The notes under the pieces were generated by a model, which was given only the letters and a program-made list of their open reading frames with translations, was not told the DNA's origin and ran no database searches. From Oscillospiraceae bacterium (GTDB lineage: Bacteria; Bacillota; Clostridia; Oscillospirales; CAG-272): a DNA stretch of 64,000 nucleotides. This document shows, in pieces, positions 8,858 through 17,414 of the stretch (position 1 is the first letter of the stretch; every line of letters begins with the position of its first letter). Made by a program: the position numbers and the translations under genes. The stretch spans positions 288,630 through 352,629 of the forward strand of contig SVSS01000001.1 of the NCBI GenBank assembly GCA_015064185.1, given 5' to 3'.

Positions 8858-9546
8858 CCATCGATCCCGTAGCACAATTGTCGCTTTGTTTGGCGGCGCT
8901 TTTTGGCGGTGTCGGGCTTGGCATCCTTGCTGACATTGGCAAGATCCTGCGTATCCTGCTGGGCGCTTATCTACCATCCCCGTCGTTAAGGCCGCTTTAC
9001 GAGCGCCGCTTGCCATGGCTTTCGCGCAGTGTTGGCTGGCGCGCTGCATCCGCACGCCGTGTGTGGGCGGTCGGCGTTTCCTTTTTGTGTGATTTTGCAT
9101 TTCCCATACTCACAACGCTTTATTTGCTTTATATTTTGTTTTGCTTTAACAGCGGCAAATTCCGCATCAGCGCGCTCTTGCTTCTTTTGCTGGGATTTGC
9201 ACTGTGGCGCGTGCTTTTTTCGGCACGCACGGCAAGGCTCTTTGCATATGCTGCATTCAGCCTTGCGGTACTAGGGCTTTATTTGCGCACGCTCTTACTT
9301 TTACCGCTGAAACTTCTGCGGCGCATGCTGCTGAAATTCTGTGTTGCGCCTATGCTGCGTGGCGCCCAAAGCTTATATTTGATGTATTGTCGGCAACGCT
9401 CGGCGGCAATGTGCCGCATGCAGTTAAATGCTGCCAAGGCGGGATCCTTGCCCACAACAGCTCAAAAAATCATGACCTCAAAAGGAATGAAAAAAACATG
9501 TCGAAGAAAAGAAAAAAGGGTGGCGCGATCTCGCCCCTTACCTTAA
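8854..9546 (+). CDS. yabQ: Spore cortex biosynthesis protein YabQ-like
   Basis: A 230-residue membrane protein with an N-terminal hydrophobic segment, a basic loop, and two to three further hydrophobic segments between about 75 and 160, then a basic tail. Recognition rests on position directly behind yabP (ATGA overlap) and on the hydrophobic profile plus segments such as FGGVGLGILADIGKILR. YabQ is needed for cortex formation in B. subtilis. The last 49 bases overlap the next small gene in another frame. Confidence 0.75.
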   Translation: MTIDPVAQLSLCLAALFGGVGLGILADIGKILRILLGAYLPSPSLRPLYERRLPWLSRSVGWRAASARRVWAVGVSFLCDFAFPILTTLYLLYILFCFNSGKFRISALLLLLLGFALWRVLFSARTARLFAYAAFSLAVLGLYLRTLLLLPLKLLRRMLLKFCVAPMLRGAQSLYLMYCRQRSAAMCRMQLNAAKAGSLPTTAQKIMTSKGMKKTCRRKEKRVARSRPLP

Positions 9547-9701
9547 TCATACGCTTGCTTATCGTTATTATTTTTATTGTTGCTGTCATCATTGCCTTTA
9601 ACCGTGTGGCAGAGGTGATCCATAACAATGAAAAAAAGGATGAGCTTGAAAAAAATGCCGTTGCCTTTGATATTGGTGAGGCGTTTGATCTAAATCTGTA
9701 A
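9498..9701 (+). CDS. Short FtsB/DivIC-like membrane protein
   Basis: A 67-residue protein with a basic N-terminus (MSKKRKKGG), one membrane segment at about 15-38 and a charged tail (NNEKKDELEKNA). Its place behind yabQ is that of divIC, the septum component, and the topology fits. DivIC is normally 100 residues or more with a coiled coil; here the part after the membrane is only about 28 residues. It may be a reduced DivIC or an unrelated small membrane protein. ATG 9498 has an AAAGGAATG site about ten bases upstream. It overlaps the end of yabQ. Confidence 0.5.
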   Translation: MSKKRKKGGAISPLTLIIRLLIVIIFIVAVIIAFNRVAEVIHNNEKKDELEKNAVAFDIGEAFDLNL

Positions 9702-9726
9702 AAAATATTTGGCCTTAACTGCATAA

Positions 9727-9822
9727 GATTCCCCTCATGTGTAAAAAATGGAAGTGTCGGCATTGGTGTGTGCTTTTTTGTGGCGCACCCTTAAACCGTT
9801 CTATTTTTGCATGAGGGGGATT
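9727..9822 (+). ncRNA. Structured leader that pairs with the SD of the downstream small gene
   Basis: Bases 9727-9739 can pair with 9810-9822 over 13 positions (two G-U pairs), including the perfect nine-base pair CCCCTCATG / CATGAGGGG. The 3' arm contains the GAGGGGG ribosome site of the gene starting at 9828, so the stem would hide it. Inside the loop a second hairpin forms between 9765-9771 and 9783-9789 (GGTGTGT / GCGCACC). I know no described riboswitch with this sequence. It may regulate translation, or may be an accidental inverted repeat. Confidence 0.5.
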
Positions 9823-9827
9823 TTATT

Positions 9828-10040
9828 ATGTCGGATATGTTGCTTGGGCTTAAAAACTGCTGCTGCAGCATTAAAAACGATGAGGCGGAATACCTTACGG
9901 GAAGCGCTGATATCGTTTGCGAGGTGCTTGATATTGACGATGAGTGGATCAAGATCTTTTACACCGATCGCACAGGCAAGCGCGTGGTAAAGGTGGAACG
10001 CGTGGATAGCATTTTAAGTGTTAAAATTTATCATAGCTGA
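9828..10040 (+). CDS. Small hypothetical protein, 70 residues
   Basis: A 70-residue protein opening MSDMLLGLKNCCCSIKND with three adjacent cysteines, then a strand-rich part with DIDDEWIKIFYTDRTGKRV that resembles small SH3-like or DUF6897-type proteins of Clostridia; the family assignment is a guess. ATG 9828 has the GAGGGGG site at 9813-9819. The gene lies behind the yabP-yabQ block and has its own terminator. Its ribosome site is part of a long inverted repeat. Confidence 0.65.
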   Translation: MSDMLLGLKNCCCSIKNDEAEYLTGSADIVCEVLDIDDEWIKIFYTDRTGKRVVKVERVDSILSVKIYHS

Positions 10041-10053
10041 AGACAAAAAAGGT

Positions 10054-10100
10054 GGGGCGATGCCAAAGGCTTTTGGCATCGCCCCAAAAAGCAGTTTTTT
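10054..10100 (+). terminator. Terminator after the small gene, likely bidirectional
   Basis: A perfect 14-base stem (10054-10067 with 10072-10085) has a four-base loop. On the plus strand T6 follows after a ten-base gap (10095-10100); on the minus strand the stem is followed at once by ACCTTTTTT. Confidence 0.75.
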
Positions 10101-10223
10101 GAAAACGCGAAATTTCTTGGCTGTTGTCGGATGAAATCGAGAAAATCACAAAAGTAAAAATGGAAAACGAATACCGTAAAATTGGAAAATACAATAAAAT
10201 GTTTGGAAATGTCGAATGAGTAG

Positions 10224-10274
10224 AAAAAGAAAAGCAAAAAGAAGCGCGGGAATCGCACAAACAGATTCCCACGC
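10224..10274 (-). terminator. Terminator of the aromatic operon
   Basis: Stem 10244-10254 with 10264-10274 (eleven positions, one mismatch) is followed on the minus strand by a T-rich tract (TTCTTTTTGC...). It lies 15 bases after the aroQ stop. The AT-rich stretch 10101-10223 between it and the other terminator shows no gene. Confidence 0.7.
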
Positions 10275-10288
10275 CTCTCTTTTCTTGG

Positions 10289-10720
10289 TTATTCCTCGTT
10301 TTTTACGAGGTGGCGAATGGCCTTTTTATATCCTTCGAAGCCAAGCCCCATATAGGTTTTTTTAGCAATCGGTGCCACAAAGGAATGGCGACGGAAGCTT
10401 TCACGTTGCATCACATCGGATAAATGCACTTCCACCGTTGGGATCGCTACACTGCTAAGCGCGTCGGCAATGGCAACGCTGGTATGCGTGTAGGCGGCGG
10501 GATTTATCACAATGCCGTCAATATTGCCGTATGCTTCTTGTATTTTATCTACGATAGCACCCTCGTGATTGGATTGGTAGATCTCGCAGGACGCCCCCAC
10601 CTCGGCGGCGGCGTCCATAATATAGGCGCAAAGCGCCGCGTAATTACGCGTGCCGTATATTTCGGGCTCACGGATGCCAAGCATGTTAAGATTTGGTCCG
10701 TTGATCACAAGCAGCTTCAT
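10289..10720 (-). CDS. aroQ: 3-dehydroquinate dehydratase, type II
   Basis: Converts 3-dehydroquinate to 3-dehydroshikimate, step three of the shikimate pathway. The 143-residue size and the motifs NGPNLNMLG (N-terminus), YQSNHEGAIVD, NPAAYTHTSVAIADAL and VEVHLSD are those of the dodecameric type II enzyme. It is the last gene of the minus-strand aromatic operon, overlaps the aroE-aroK gene by four bases, and is followed by a terminator. Confidence 0.97.
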   Translation of the reverse strand: MKLLVINGPNLNMLGIREPEIYGTRNYAALCAYIMDAAAEVGASCEIYQSNHEGAIVDKIQEAYGNIDGIVINPAAYTHTSVAIADALSSVAIPTVEVHLSDVMQRESFRRHSFVAPIAKKTYMGLGFEGYKKAIRHLVKNEE

Positions 10721-11961
10721 ATCAGTGCCTCCTTGATGCGTTTTAAGTTTTCATTTATATCACGCGTAACCGTAATAGTGACATCGGCAAATTTTTTGTA
10801 AAGTGGCAAGCGCTCGCGGTACAGCACCTCGGGTGAGCGCGTGCTTGAAAGGGGTCTGCCATCGGTTGGAAGTCCTTTTGGGTCAATGTCAAGAAAAAGA
10901 ATTTTTCCGTTTTGGCGGAGCGAGAAATAATTTTCCGCCACCGTCACGCATCCACCGCCCGTGGCGATCACCTGTCCCTTTTCGCGCCCCAGCGCCTCAA
11001 GGATCTTGGATTCGCGCTTGCGAAAGCCGGCCTCGCCCTCTTGACGGAAGATCTCGGGTATCGGCAGTCCCGCTTCCTTTACAAGAGCGTCATCTGCATC
11101 AACAAAAGTGCGTCCAAGCGTCTTTGCAAGCAGCTTGCCAAGCGTGCTTTTGCCGCATCCAGGCATGCCGATAAGAACGATATTTTCGGTTTCCTTTGTC
11201 ATATCGGCGGCAATTTTTTTAGAAAGCGTGCGAGAAACGGTAGTGCCCAAAAAGAGCTCTGCCGCACGGCGCGCCTGCGACACCAGCATCAAAAGTCCGT
11301 TTCGGCAGGGAATACCACGCGCCGCGGCATCCTGTAGAAGAGCGGTGCGTGCGGGATTGTAGATCAAATCGATCACCGCCTCAAGTTGCGGGAAATGCGA
11401 AAGGGAGAGCGGTGCCTCTTTGGTGTTTGGATACATGCCAACAGGAGTTGTATTGATGATGATGGCGGCATCGCTGTGCTTGTCAAGATTGCCGTAATGA
11501 TCCTCGCCGCTGCGCGAGATCACGACAACTGACTTGGCGCCCATATCGGTTGCTACGGTAAGGGCGGTGCGTGAGGCGCCGCCCGAGCCCAGCACAAGCA
11601 CCTTTTTATCGGCAAGCGGCACGCCGAGATCCATAATAAGGTCTGTAAGACCTTCGTAATCGGTATTATAGCCCGTAAGCGATCCGTCCTGCTCGCGCAC
11701 GATGGTGTTGACTGCACCAATACGTGCGGCGGTATCTGAGAGGCGCGCGAGATAGGGGATAACATCCTTTTTGTAGGGTGCGGTGACGTTAAGGGCATCA
11801 AATTCATGTCCTGTCAAAAAAGCGCCCACATCGTCCCTTTCAAGCTCGATCAGACGGTATTCATAATCGGCAAGTGCTCTGTGGATCTGCGGTGAAAAGC
11901 TGTGCGACAAATGCGCGCCGATCAGCCCCGCCCGTAACTGTTTTTTCTCTTGAAGTGCCAT
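10717..11961 (-). CDS. aroE-aroK: Fused shikimate dehydrogenase / shikimate kinase
   Basis: A 414-residue bifunctional protein for steps four and five of the shikimate pathway. Residues 1 to about 250 are AroE: SHSFSPQIH at 19-27 (substrate serines), NVTAPYKK at 58-65 with the catalytic Lys, NADP-binding GSGGASRTA. Residues from about 259 are AroK: Walker A GMPGCGKST at 265-273, VDADD near 288-291 and GGGCV. The reading frame is continuous with a short linker. Start ATG 11961 has a GAGG site; an in-frame ATG at 11994 lies inside pheA. It sits seven bases after pheA and overlaps aroQ. Confidence 0.95.
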   Translation of the reverse strand: MALQEKKQLRAGLIGAHLSHSFSPQIHRALADYEYRLIELERDDVGAFLTGHEFDALNVTAPYKKDVIPYLARLSDTAARIGAVNTIVREQDGSLTGYNTDYEGLTDLIMDLGVPLADKKVLVLGSGGASRTALTVATDMGAKSVVVISRSGEDHYGNLDKHSDAAIIINTTPVGMYPNTKEAPLSLSHFPQLEAVIDLIYNPARTALLQDAAARGIPCRNGLLMLVSQARRAAELFLGTTVSRTLSKKIAADMTKETENIVLIGMPGCGKSTLGKLLAKTLGRTFVDADDALVKEAGLPIPEIFRQEGEAGFRKRESKILEALGREKGQVIATGGGCVTVAENYFSLRQNGKILFLDIDPKGLPTDGRPLSSTRSPEVLYRERLPLYKKFADVTITVTRDINENLKRIKEALI

Positions 11962-11968
11962 ATAAACC

Positions 11969-13132
11969 TCATTGTATTTCAGCGTATGTGCCAAGGTAGC
12001 GGAATTCCTCGTGCTCGCCGCACAGCTCTGCCAGCAAATGCGAGAGCGCGGGGGAATTTGCGGGTGCTACCAGATCAAAATAGAAGCGGAATTCAAAATC
12101 GCGGTCGGGTATCGGGCGTGATTCAAGCTTGGTAAGATTGATGCGCAGTGCATCAAAGCGCGTAAGCAGGCGCGAAAGCGCACCGGGCTTATGGGGGATG
12201 GTAAGGATGAGGCTGGTCTTGTCAGCCTCCTCATAAATTTCAGGTGTTTTCGAAATGCAGATAAAGCGGGTGCGGTTGTGTGTGCTGTCGCAGATCTCCT
12301 CTGCAAGAAGATCAAGGTCGTATAGCGTAGCACACTCACGCCCTGCAATTGCTGCAACACCTTCATGGTTTTCTGCCACATAGCGTGCGGCAACCGCCGT
12401 GTTGTCCATTGCCGTTATCTTGATGTGCGGATGCTTTGCAAGAAATGCAGCGCATTGCAAAAGTGCCTGCTTGTGCGAAACGATCTCGGTGATATTCTCC
12501 ATTTTCGTGCCTCGTTTTGCAAGTAAGCAGTGGTCAATATCAAGCCTTAGCGCGCGTACAATGTAAAAGCGGTGCTTTGACATGAGATCATAGATCTCCG
12601 TGACAGATCCTGCTGTGCTGTTTTCAATGGGTAAAACGCCATAGCGGCACTCTTCACGCTCAATTGCGGTAAACACATCGGCAAATTGCGCGTAATGATG
12701 AATGTCAGGGCGCTCAAACAGTTGCTCGGCAGCCTTGCAGGAGTAAGCGCCATCCGTCCCCTGACATGCCACTTTAGCAGTTGTGGGGAAGGTCTTAGGC
12801 GTTTGGGCAGTCGCGCGTGCGATCATTTTTGAAAGCGGTGATTCATTGCCAAGCCTTGCGTGCTGATAGGCGCGGGAAAGGGAAAGGATGTTGGTGTAAA
12901 GCGTGCGTGTGTAATCGGCAGTTTCAGCAGGCGACATTGCCGCCACACGGTCAAGCAGTGCCGCCTCTCGTACGGGGTCGGTTACTGCCATGCCCGAGGC
13001 ACGCTTGTATTCTGCAACATCTGCACTTGCGCGCATGCGTGCCGCAAACAGTGAAACAAGGTCGGTGTCGATGCGGTCGATCTCGCGGCGGATCTCACTT
13101 AGGTCAATTGGCTTTTTTTTAGTATCATTCAT
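11969..13132 (-). CDS. pheA: Chorismate mutase / prephenate dehydratase (P-protein)
   Basis: Makes phenylpyruvate from chorismate through prephenate. Residues 1 to about 95 form an AroQ-type chorismate mutase (IRREIDRIDTDLVSLFAARM). A prephenate dehydratase domain follows from about 115, with GVLPIENSTAGSV and the catalytic TRF in HNRTRF near residue 285. The C-terminal ACT domain (PHKPGALSRLL and ESRP) is the usual phenylalanine-binding feedback site. The start has a GAGGTAA site inside the end of aroC, five bases apart. No other chorismate mutase is visible, so it probably also supplies prephenate to TyrA. Confidence 0.96.
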   Translation of the reverse strand: MNDTKKKPIDLSEIRREIDRIDTDLVSLFAARMRASADVAEYKRASGMAVTDPVREAALLDRVAAMSPAETADYTRTLYTNILSLSRAYQHARLGNESPLSKMIARATAQTPKTFPTTAKVACQGTDGAYSCKAAEQLFERPDIHHYAQFADVFTAIEREECRYGVLPIENSTAGSVTEIYDLMSKHRFYIVRALRLDIDHCLLAKRGTKMENITEIVSHKQALLQCAAFLAKHPHIKITAMDNTAVAARYVAENHEGVAAIAGRECATLYDLDLLAEEICDSTHNRTRFICISKTPEIYEEADKTSLILTIPHKPGALSRLLTRFDALRINLTKLESRPIPDRDFEFRFYFDLVAPANSPALSHLLAELCGEHEEFRYLGTYAEIQ

Positions 13133-13137
13133 GACTG

Positions 13138-14226
13138 TTACCTCATCTCATCCAGCAAAAGATCCATCACGGCAATGGCGGCTACCGCCTCTACCACGGG
13201 TATTACACGGGGCAGGATGCAGGGATCGTGTCGCCCACCGATCTTAAGCGTGGTGTTTTCCATTTTTTGCAGTGAAACAGTTCGTTGCTCAAGCGCGATC
13301 GAGGGCGTAGGCTTGACGGCAATGCGGAAGATCACAGGCATTCCGTTGGTCATGCCGCCAAGAATGCCACCGCAGTTGTTGGTTTCGGTAACCACGCGCT
13401 TGCCGTCGGTTATAAACGGGTCATTGCTCTCGCTGCCAAGCATTTGTGCTATGGCAAAGCCGGCACCAAATTCCACACCCTTTACCGCGGGAATGGAAAA
13501 GAGTGCAGAGGAGAGTCTGCCCTCAACACCGTCAAACATGTGTTCGCCAAGCCCCACGGGCAGCCCTGTGATCATGCACTCTACCGTGCCACCCACAGAG
13601 TCGCCTGCCGTACGTGCTTCGCGAATCGCGGTTGCCATTTTTTTACCTGCGCTCTCGTCTATCACGGCAAGCGGCTGCGTGGCAAGTCTGTCAAAGAGTG
13701 CAGTATCTGCCGTAACGGGATCAAAAGCGGCATCTCTTATCGCGCCAACCGAGGCGATATGAGCACCAATACGGATGCCCTTTTTCTTGAGATATTGGAG
13801 GCACAGTCCGCCAGCGATGCAAAGCGGCGCGGTCAGGCGCCCCGAAAACCGTCCGCCTCCTCTAAGATCCACACCGTTGCCGTATTTTTGCAGTGCGGCA
13901 TAGTCGGCGTGGCCGGGGCGCGGTGTATCGTAAATGAAGCTGTAATCCGAGGAGCGTGTGTTTTCGTTTCGGATCACGGCACGCAGCATCTCGCCTGTGG
14001 TGACACCGTTTTCATCAAGCCCCTCTGTAAAGATCGGCAGATCGGCTTCACGGCGTTTTGTGCCAAGCGGTGTTGAGCCGGGCGCGCGGCGCGCCATGAG
14101 AGCGTAAAGTTCACTCTGATCAAGACGCAAGCCCTGTGGGAACCCTGCAAGCGTCATGCCGATCTCGCTGTCGTGCGAGCCGCCAAACACAGAAAGGGTA
14201 AGGTTGTTGCCGTAGGTGTTTTTCAT
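13138..14226 (-). CDS. aroC: Chorismate synthase
   Basis: Last step of the shikimate pathway: 5-enolpyruvylshikimate 3-phosphate to chorismate with reduced FMN. The 362-residue protein has the family start SVFGGSHDSEIGMTLAGFP, the RRAPGSTPLGTKRREAD region, RPGHADYAAL and GGGRFSGRLTA. The ATG at 14226 has an AAGGAG site and lies one base after the aroA stop; a longer in-frame start at 14298 would run into aroA and is unlikely. Confidence 0.96.
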   Translation of the reverse strand: MKNTYGNNLTLSVFGGSHDSEIGMTLAGFPQGLRLDQSELYALMARRAPGSTPLGTKRREADLPIFTEGLDENGVTTGEMLRAVIRNENTRSSDYSFIYDTPRPGHADYAALQKYGNGVDLRGGGRFSGRLTAPLCIAGGLCLQYLKKKGIRIGAHIASVGAIRDAAFDPVTADTALFDRLATQPLAVIDESAGKKMATAIREARTAGDSVGGTVECMITGLPVGLGEHMFDGVEGRLSSALFSIPAVKGVEFGAGFAIAQMLGSESNDPFITDGKRVVTETNNCGGILGGMTNGMPVIFRIAVKPTPSIALEQRTVSLQKMENTTLKIGGRHDPCILPRVIPVVEAVAAIAVMDLLLDEMR

Positions 14227-14227
14227 A

Positions 14228-15496
14228 TTACTCCTTGTGGGTGGGAAGCACCACCTCATCAAAAAATGTAGGATAGGATTTTTGTACACATTCCGCATAG
14301 GGGATCGTGATGGCTTCCTTGGTCAAAAGCGCCGCGGCAGCCGCACTCATGGCAATGCGGTGATCACCACAGACATCCACCGTGCCGCCTCCGAGCGGTT
14401 TGCCGCCTACAATGGTAAGACCGTCGTCATTTTCGGTAATATCCCCGCCAAGGGTGCGTAAAAACGCAGTAATGGCAGCCAGGCGGTCACTTTCCTTTAA
14501 GCGCAGTCTTTTTGCCCCTGTAATGCGTGTTGTGCCGCTTGCGGCTGTCGCTACAACGGCAAGAATTGGCACAAGGTCGGGTATCTGCGTAGCATCAATA
14601 TCTATGCCAAAGAGGGGGGCAGGGGAAATGGTAACCGTATCGCGCTCGCTTTTTATCTTTGCGCCAAAGCGTGCCAAAAGCTCTAAAATGGCACTGTCAC
14701 CCTGCAAGGAGGGGAGGGTAAGGCCCGTCACGGTAACGGCGTGTGTGCCGATCGCACCGAGTGCTAAGGGAAAGGCAGCTCCCGAAAAGTCACCTTCCGG
14801 TATGAGCTCTTGCGGGGAGCAAAGCGGCTTGGCTTGGTAACCTGCAACCGAAAATGCGGTATAATCGCCACAAACGGTGGGAGAGGCATCAAAGCGCGAC
14901 AGCATATCGGTCGTCATATCGATGTAGGGTGCGGATTCCACCTTGCCTGTAAGTGTAAGGGTGGAGGGGGCATCCAGCAGGGAAAGGGCAAACAAAAGCC
15001 CTGTGATATATTGGGAGGAAATATTTGCGGCGATGCTGTAATCACCTGCGGAAATCTTGCCGCGGATCATGAGCTTTTCATCCTGCTCAAGCAGGGTAAG
15101 CCCGTGTCGCCTGAGCTCCTCGTCAAGCGGAGATAAGGGGCGCTGGGGGAGCCTGCCTCGCCGTATAAAGGTGACGTTTGCACCAAGTGCGGCGCATACG
15201 GGCAGCAAAAAGCGCAGGGTAGAGCCCGATTCGCCGCAGTCAAGAACAGCATCCCTTTTGATGCTGTCGCGTGCGATCGGTGTTACGGCAAGACCGCTAT
15301 CGGTTTTTGTAATACCGACACCAAGCGCCATAAGGCAACGTGCCGTAGCATCAATATCCTCGCAGGATACCCGCATGGGGATCACGGTTTTACGATCGGC
15401 AAATGCCGCCGCGATCAGCGCACGGTGCGCCACCGATTTTGAGGTAGGCGCTACTACCTTGGATGCATAGACGGGTGATTTTAAAACAACGGTCAT
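14228..15496 (-). CDS. aroA: 3-phosphoshikimate 1-carboxyvinyltransferase (EPSP synthase)
   Basis: Transfers the enolpyruvyl group of PEP to shikimate 3-phosphate. The 422-residue protein has the Lys-containing start APTSKSVAHRAL, GESGSTLRFLLP in place of the GNAGT(A)xR PEP site, ISSQYITGLL and the late RLKESDRL and DHRIAMS motifs. The GES(G)ST form of the PEP loop is typical of the class that differs from plant/E. coli enzymes; glyphosate sensitivity was not judged. It overlaps aroB by four bases. Confidence 0.96.
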   Translation of the reverse strand: MTVVLKSPVYASKVVAPTSKSVAHRALIAAAFADRKTVIPMRVSCEDIDATARCLMALGVGITKTDSGLAVTPIARDSIKRDAVLDCGESGSTLRFLLPVCAALGANVTFIRRGRLPQRPLSPLDEELRRHGLTLLEQDEKLMIRGKISAGDYSIAANISSQYITGLLFALSLLDAPSTLTLTGKVESAPYIDMTTDMLSRFDASPTVCGDYTAFSVAGYQAKPLCSPQELIPEGDFSGAAFPLALGAIGTHAVTVTGLTLPSLQGDSAILELLARFGAKIKSERDTVTISPAPLFGIDIDATQIPDLVPILAVVATAASGTTRITGAKRLRLKESDRLAAITAFLRTLGGDITENDDGLTIVGGKPLGGGTVDVCGDHRIAMSAAAAALLTKEAITIPYAECVQKSYPTFFDEVVLPTHKE

Positions 15497-16554
15497 TGCG
15501 GTGCGCCTCCTTGGGCAAAAAGATCTGCAAGGGCGCTCGTTGAAACGGGGAAAAGCTCACTTTTTCCAAGGCTTGTAGGTAAAATCAGCGTGATGCTCTC
15601 GCCGCGCCGCTTTTTGTCCGAAAGCGCCGCCTCGGCAAGGCGCTCAGCGGCATAAGGACAAACGGTGGGTAGGTGGTAGCAGCGTAGCATCTGTTCCATG
15701 TGCTCGGGCACGCTTGGGGGACAAATGCCCCTTGCTGCCGCTGCTTTGGCGGCAAGCAGCATGCCGATGGCAACCGCACTGCCGTGCGAGATCGTAAAGC
15801 CCGAAAGCCGCTCTACAGCATGGCCGCCCGTGTGACCAAGATTTAAGAGCTGACGGTTGCCGTTGTCATGCTCATCCTCTTCTACCACGTCGCGCTTGTT
15901 CGCGATACAGCGCGCGATCACGCGCTCGGGGTCATCTTCAAAGGATTCTTCGAGCCATGATAAGAGAGTCGGGTCGCCAAGATAGCCGTATTTGATCACC
16001 TCGGCACAGCCGTCGGCGTAAATATCGTTGGGTAGAGTTTTCAACACGTCTGTGTCGCAAAGCACGCCAATGGGCTGCGAAAACGCACCGCAAAGGTTTT
16101 TGCCAAGCGGCAGATCCACGGCGGTCTTTCCGCCAACGGAGGAATCCACCATAGCAAGCAGCGTAGTAGGAATTTGATAGCAGGCAATGCCGCGCAGATA
16201 AGTAGCGGCGGCAAAGCCTGTGATATCTCCTACAACACCGCCGCCAAGAGCCACCGCGATATCGGAGCGTGACAGATCGTTTTCTGCCATGGCGTTCCAA
16301 AGATCAATGAGCGTGTCGGTGTTTTTGGATGCCTCACCGTGTGGAAAAATAAAGGTGGAAACGGTATATCCCGCCTCCCTCAGGGAGGCGCAAGCGGTCT
16401 TGGCATAAAGAGCCGCCACGGTGTCGTCACTCACCAGCATGATCTTGCGGGGTGGGGGGAGCAGCTCTGCTATGCGCGCACCCACTGTGGGCAGTAAGCC
16501 CTTTCCCACCTCAACAAGATAGGTTTTGGATGCTTTTACGGTAATGCTTTTCAT
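15493..16554 (-). CDS. aroB: 3-dehydroquinate synthase
   Basis: NAD-dependent cyclisation of DAHP to 3-dehydroquinate, step two of the pathway. The 353-residue protein has HGEASKNTDTL, GGGVVGDITGFAAATYLRG, PTTLLAMVDSSVGGKTAVD and the metal-binding LNLGHTGGHAVE. It is placed between tyrA and aroA with four-base overlaps on both sides, so translation of the three genes is probably coupled. Confidence 0.96.
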   Translation of the reverse strand: MKSITVKASKTYLVEVGKGLLPTVGARIAELLPPPRKIMLVSDDTVAALYAKTACASLREAGYTVSTFIFPHGEASKNTDTLIDLWNAMAENDLSRSDIAVALGGGVVGDITGFAAATYLRGIACYQIPTTLLAMVDSSVGGKTAVDLPLGKNLCGAFSQPIGVLCDTDVLKTLPNDIYADGCAEVIKYGYLGDPTLLSWLEESFEDDPERVIARCIANKRDVVEEDEHDNGNRQLLNLGHTGGHAVERLSGFTISHGSAVAIGMLLAAKAAAARGICPPSVPEHMEQMLRCYHLPTVCPYAAERLAEAALSDKKRRGESITLILPTSLGKSELFPVSTSALADLFAQGGAPQ

Positions 16555-17414
16555 TTGCTATCATCTCCGTCTTTGTCTGCATTTTCCTTGGCAATGCGCC
16601 CTTCTCGCAGGAGTGCTGTAAGGGTGCTTGCATCGTTTTCGATCAGCGCTGCTCGGTAGGCATCCAACGCTGTTATGATATGGTCAATTTCTTCCTTCAA
16701 AAAATCGCGATTCTCAAGAAAGAGCTCACACCACATGTGCTCGTTCAGCCAAGCCACACGCGTAAGGTCACGGTATGAGCCTGCTGAAAAGCCATGGTGG
16801 ATCTGTGCCTGTGGGCTTTTTACGTAGGCGTTGGATACCACGTGCGCAAGTTGTGAGGTGAAGGCAATGACGCGATCGTGTGCCTCGGCATCGGTTTCTG
16901 CGTAACTGCCAAATTCTATGGGCGCAAGCATGATTTCTACACGCTCACGCAATGCATCTTTGTTTTCCTCAGGCAGCACAAGCACCATGGGCGCGCCCTT
17001 AAACAGCCCCGCACGGCTGTTTTCATATCCCGAAAACTGCGTGCCTGCCATGGGGTGTCCGCCAACAAAGGGAAAGCCATGCTCTCTTGCAATAGCAAAG
17101 CATGCGGCACACACCTCACGCTTTGTGCCGCAAAGATCCATTACCACGGTGGTGGCAGGTATGGCGCTTGCCAACTCTTGCAGCTTGGCGATCGCAGCCT
17201 TGGGATAAACTGCAAGCAGTATCAAATCACAAAGAGCAGCTGTGTCACGTGTAAGTGAACCTGTAACTACTTGCTCGTCGATCGCCGCTTGCAGTGCTTT
17301 TGAATTGGTTTCTGCCGCAAAGACCTTGTGCCCTGCGGCGGCATAAGTACGCGCCATTGAGCCACCAATAAGACCAAGCCCCACAATGCCGATGGTCAAT
17401 TTTTTATACACCAT
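16551..17414 (-). CDS. tyrA: Prephenate dehydrogenase
   Basis: Oxidises prephenate to 4-hydroxyphenylpyruvate for tyrosine. The protein of about 287 residues starts with a Rossmann NAD(P) motif (IGIVGLGLIGGSMA), then CGTKREV and the substrate motif GGHPMAG. There is no chorismate mutase part and no visible C-terminal ACT domain, so feedback inhibition by tyrosine may be missing or differ. ATG 17414 lies inside the end of the TetR gene with AAAGG just upstream; GTG 17411 is an alternative. Its stop overlaps aroB. Confidence 0.94.
   Translation of the reverse strand: MVYKKLTIGIVGLGLIGGSMARTYAAAGHKVFAAETNSKALQAAIDEQVVTGSLTRDTAALCDLILLAVYPKAAIAKLQELASAIPATTVVMDLCGTKREVCAACFAIAREHGFPFVGGHPMAGTQFSGYENSRAGLFKGAPMVLVLPEENKDALRERVEIMLAPIEFGSYAETDAEAHDRVIAFTSQLAHVVSNAYVKSPQAQIHHGFSAGSYRDLTRVAWLNEHMWCELFLENRDFLKEEIDHIITALDAYRAALIENDASTLTALLREGRIAKENADKDGDDSK

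Noticed and set aside
9204..9497. N-terminal extension of the DivIC-like gene
   Set aside because: It runs inside yabQ without a ribosome site; the residues are unlike any DivIC.
10101..10243. Possible small gene between the two converging units
   Set aside because: AT-rich with only short frames lacking ribosome sites; it is better explained as the space between two terminators.
12817..13247. Plus-strand frames opposite pheA and aroC as genes
   Set aside because: No ribosome site, no recognisable domain, and fully inside real genes of the other strand.
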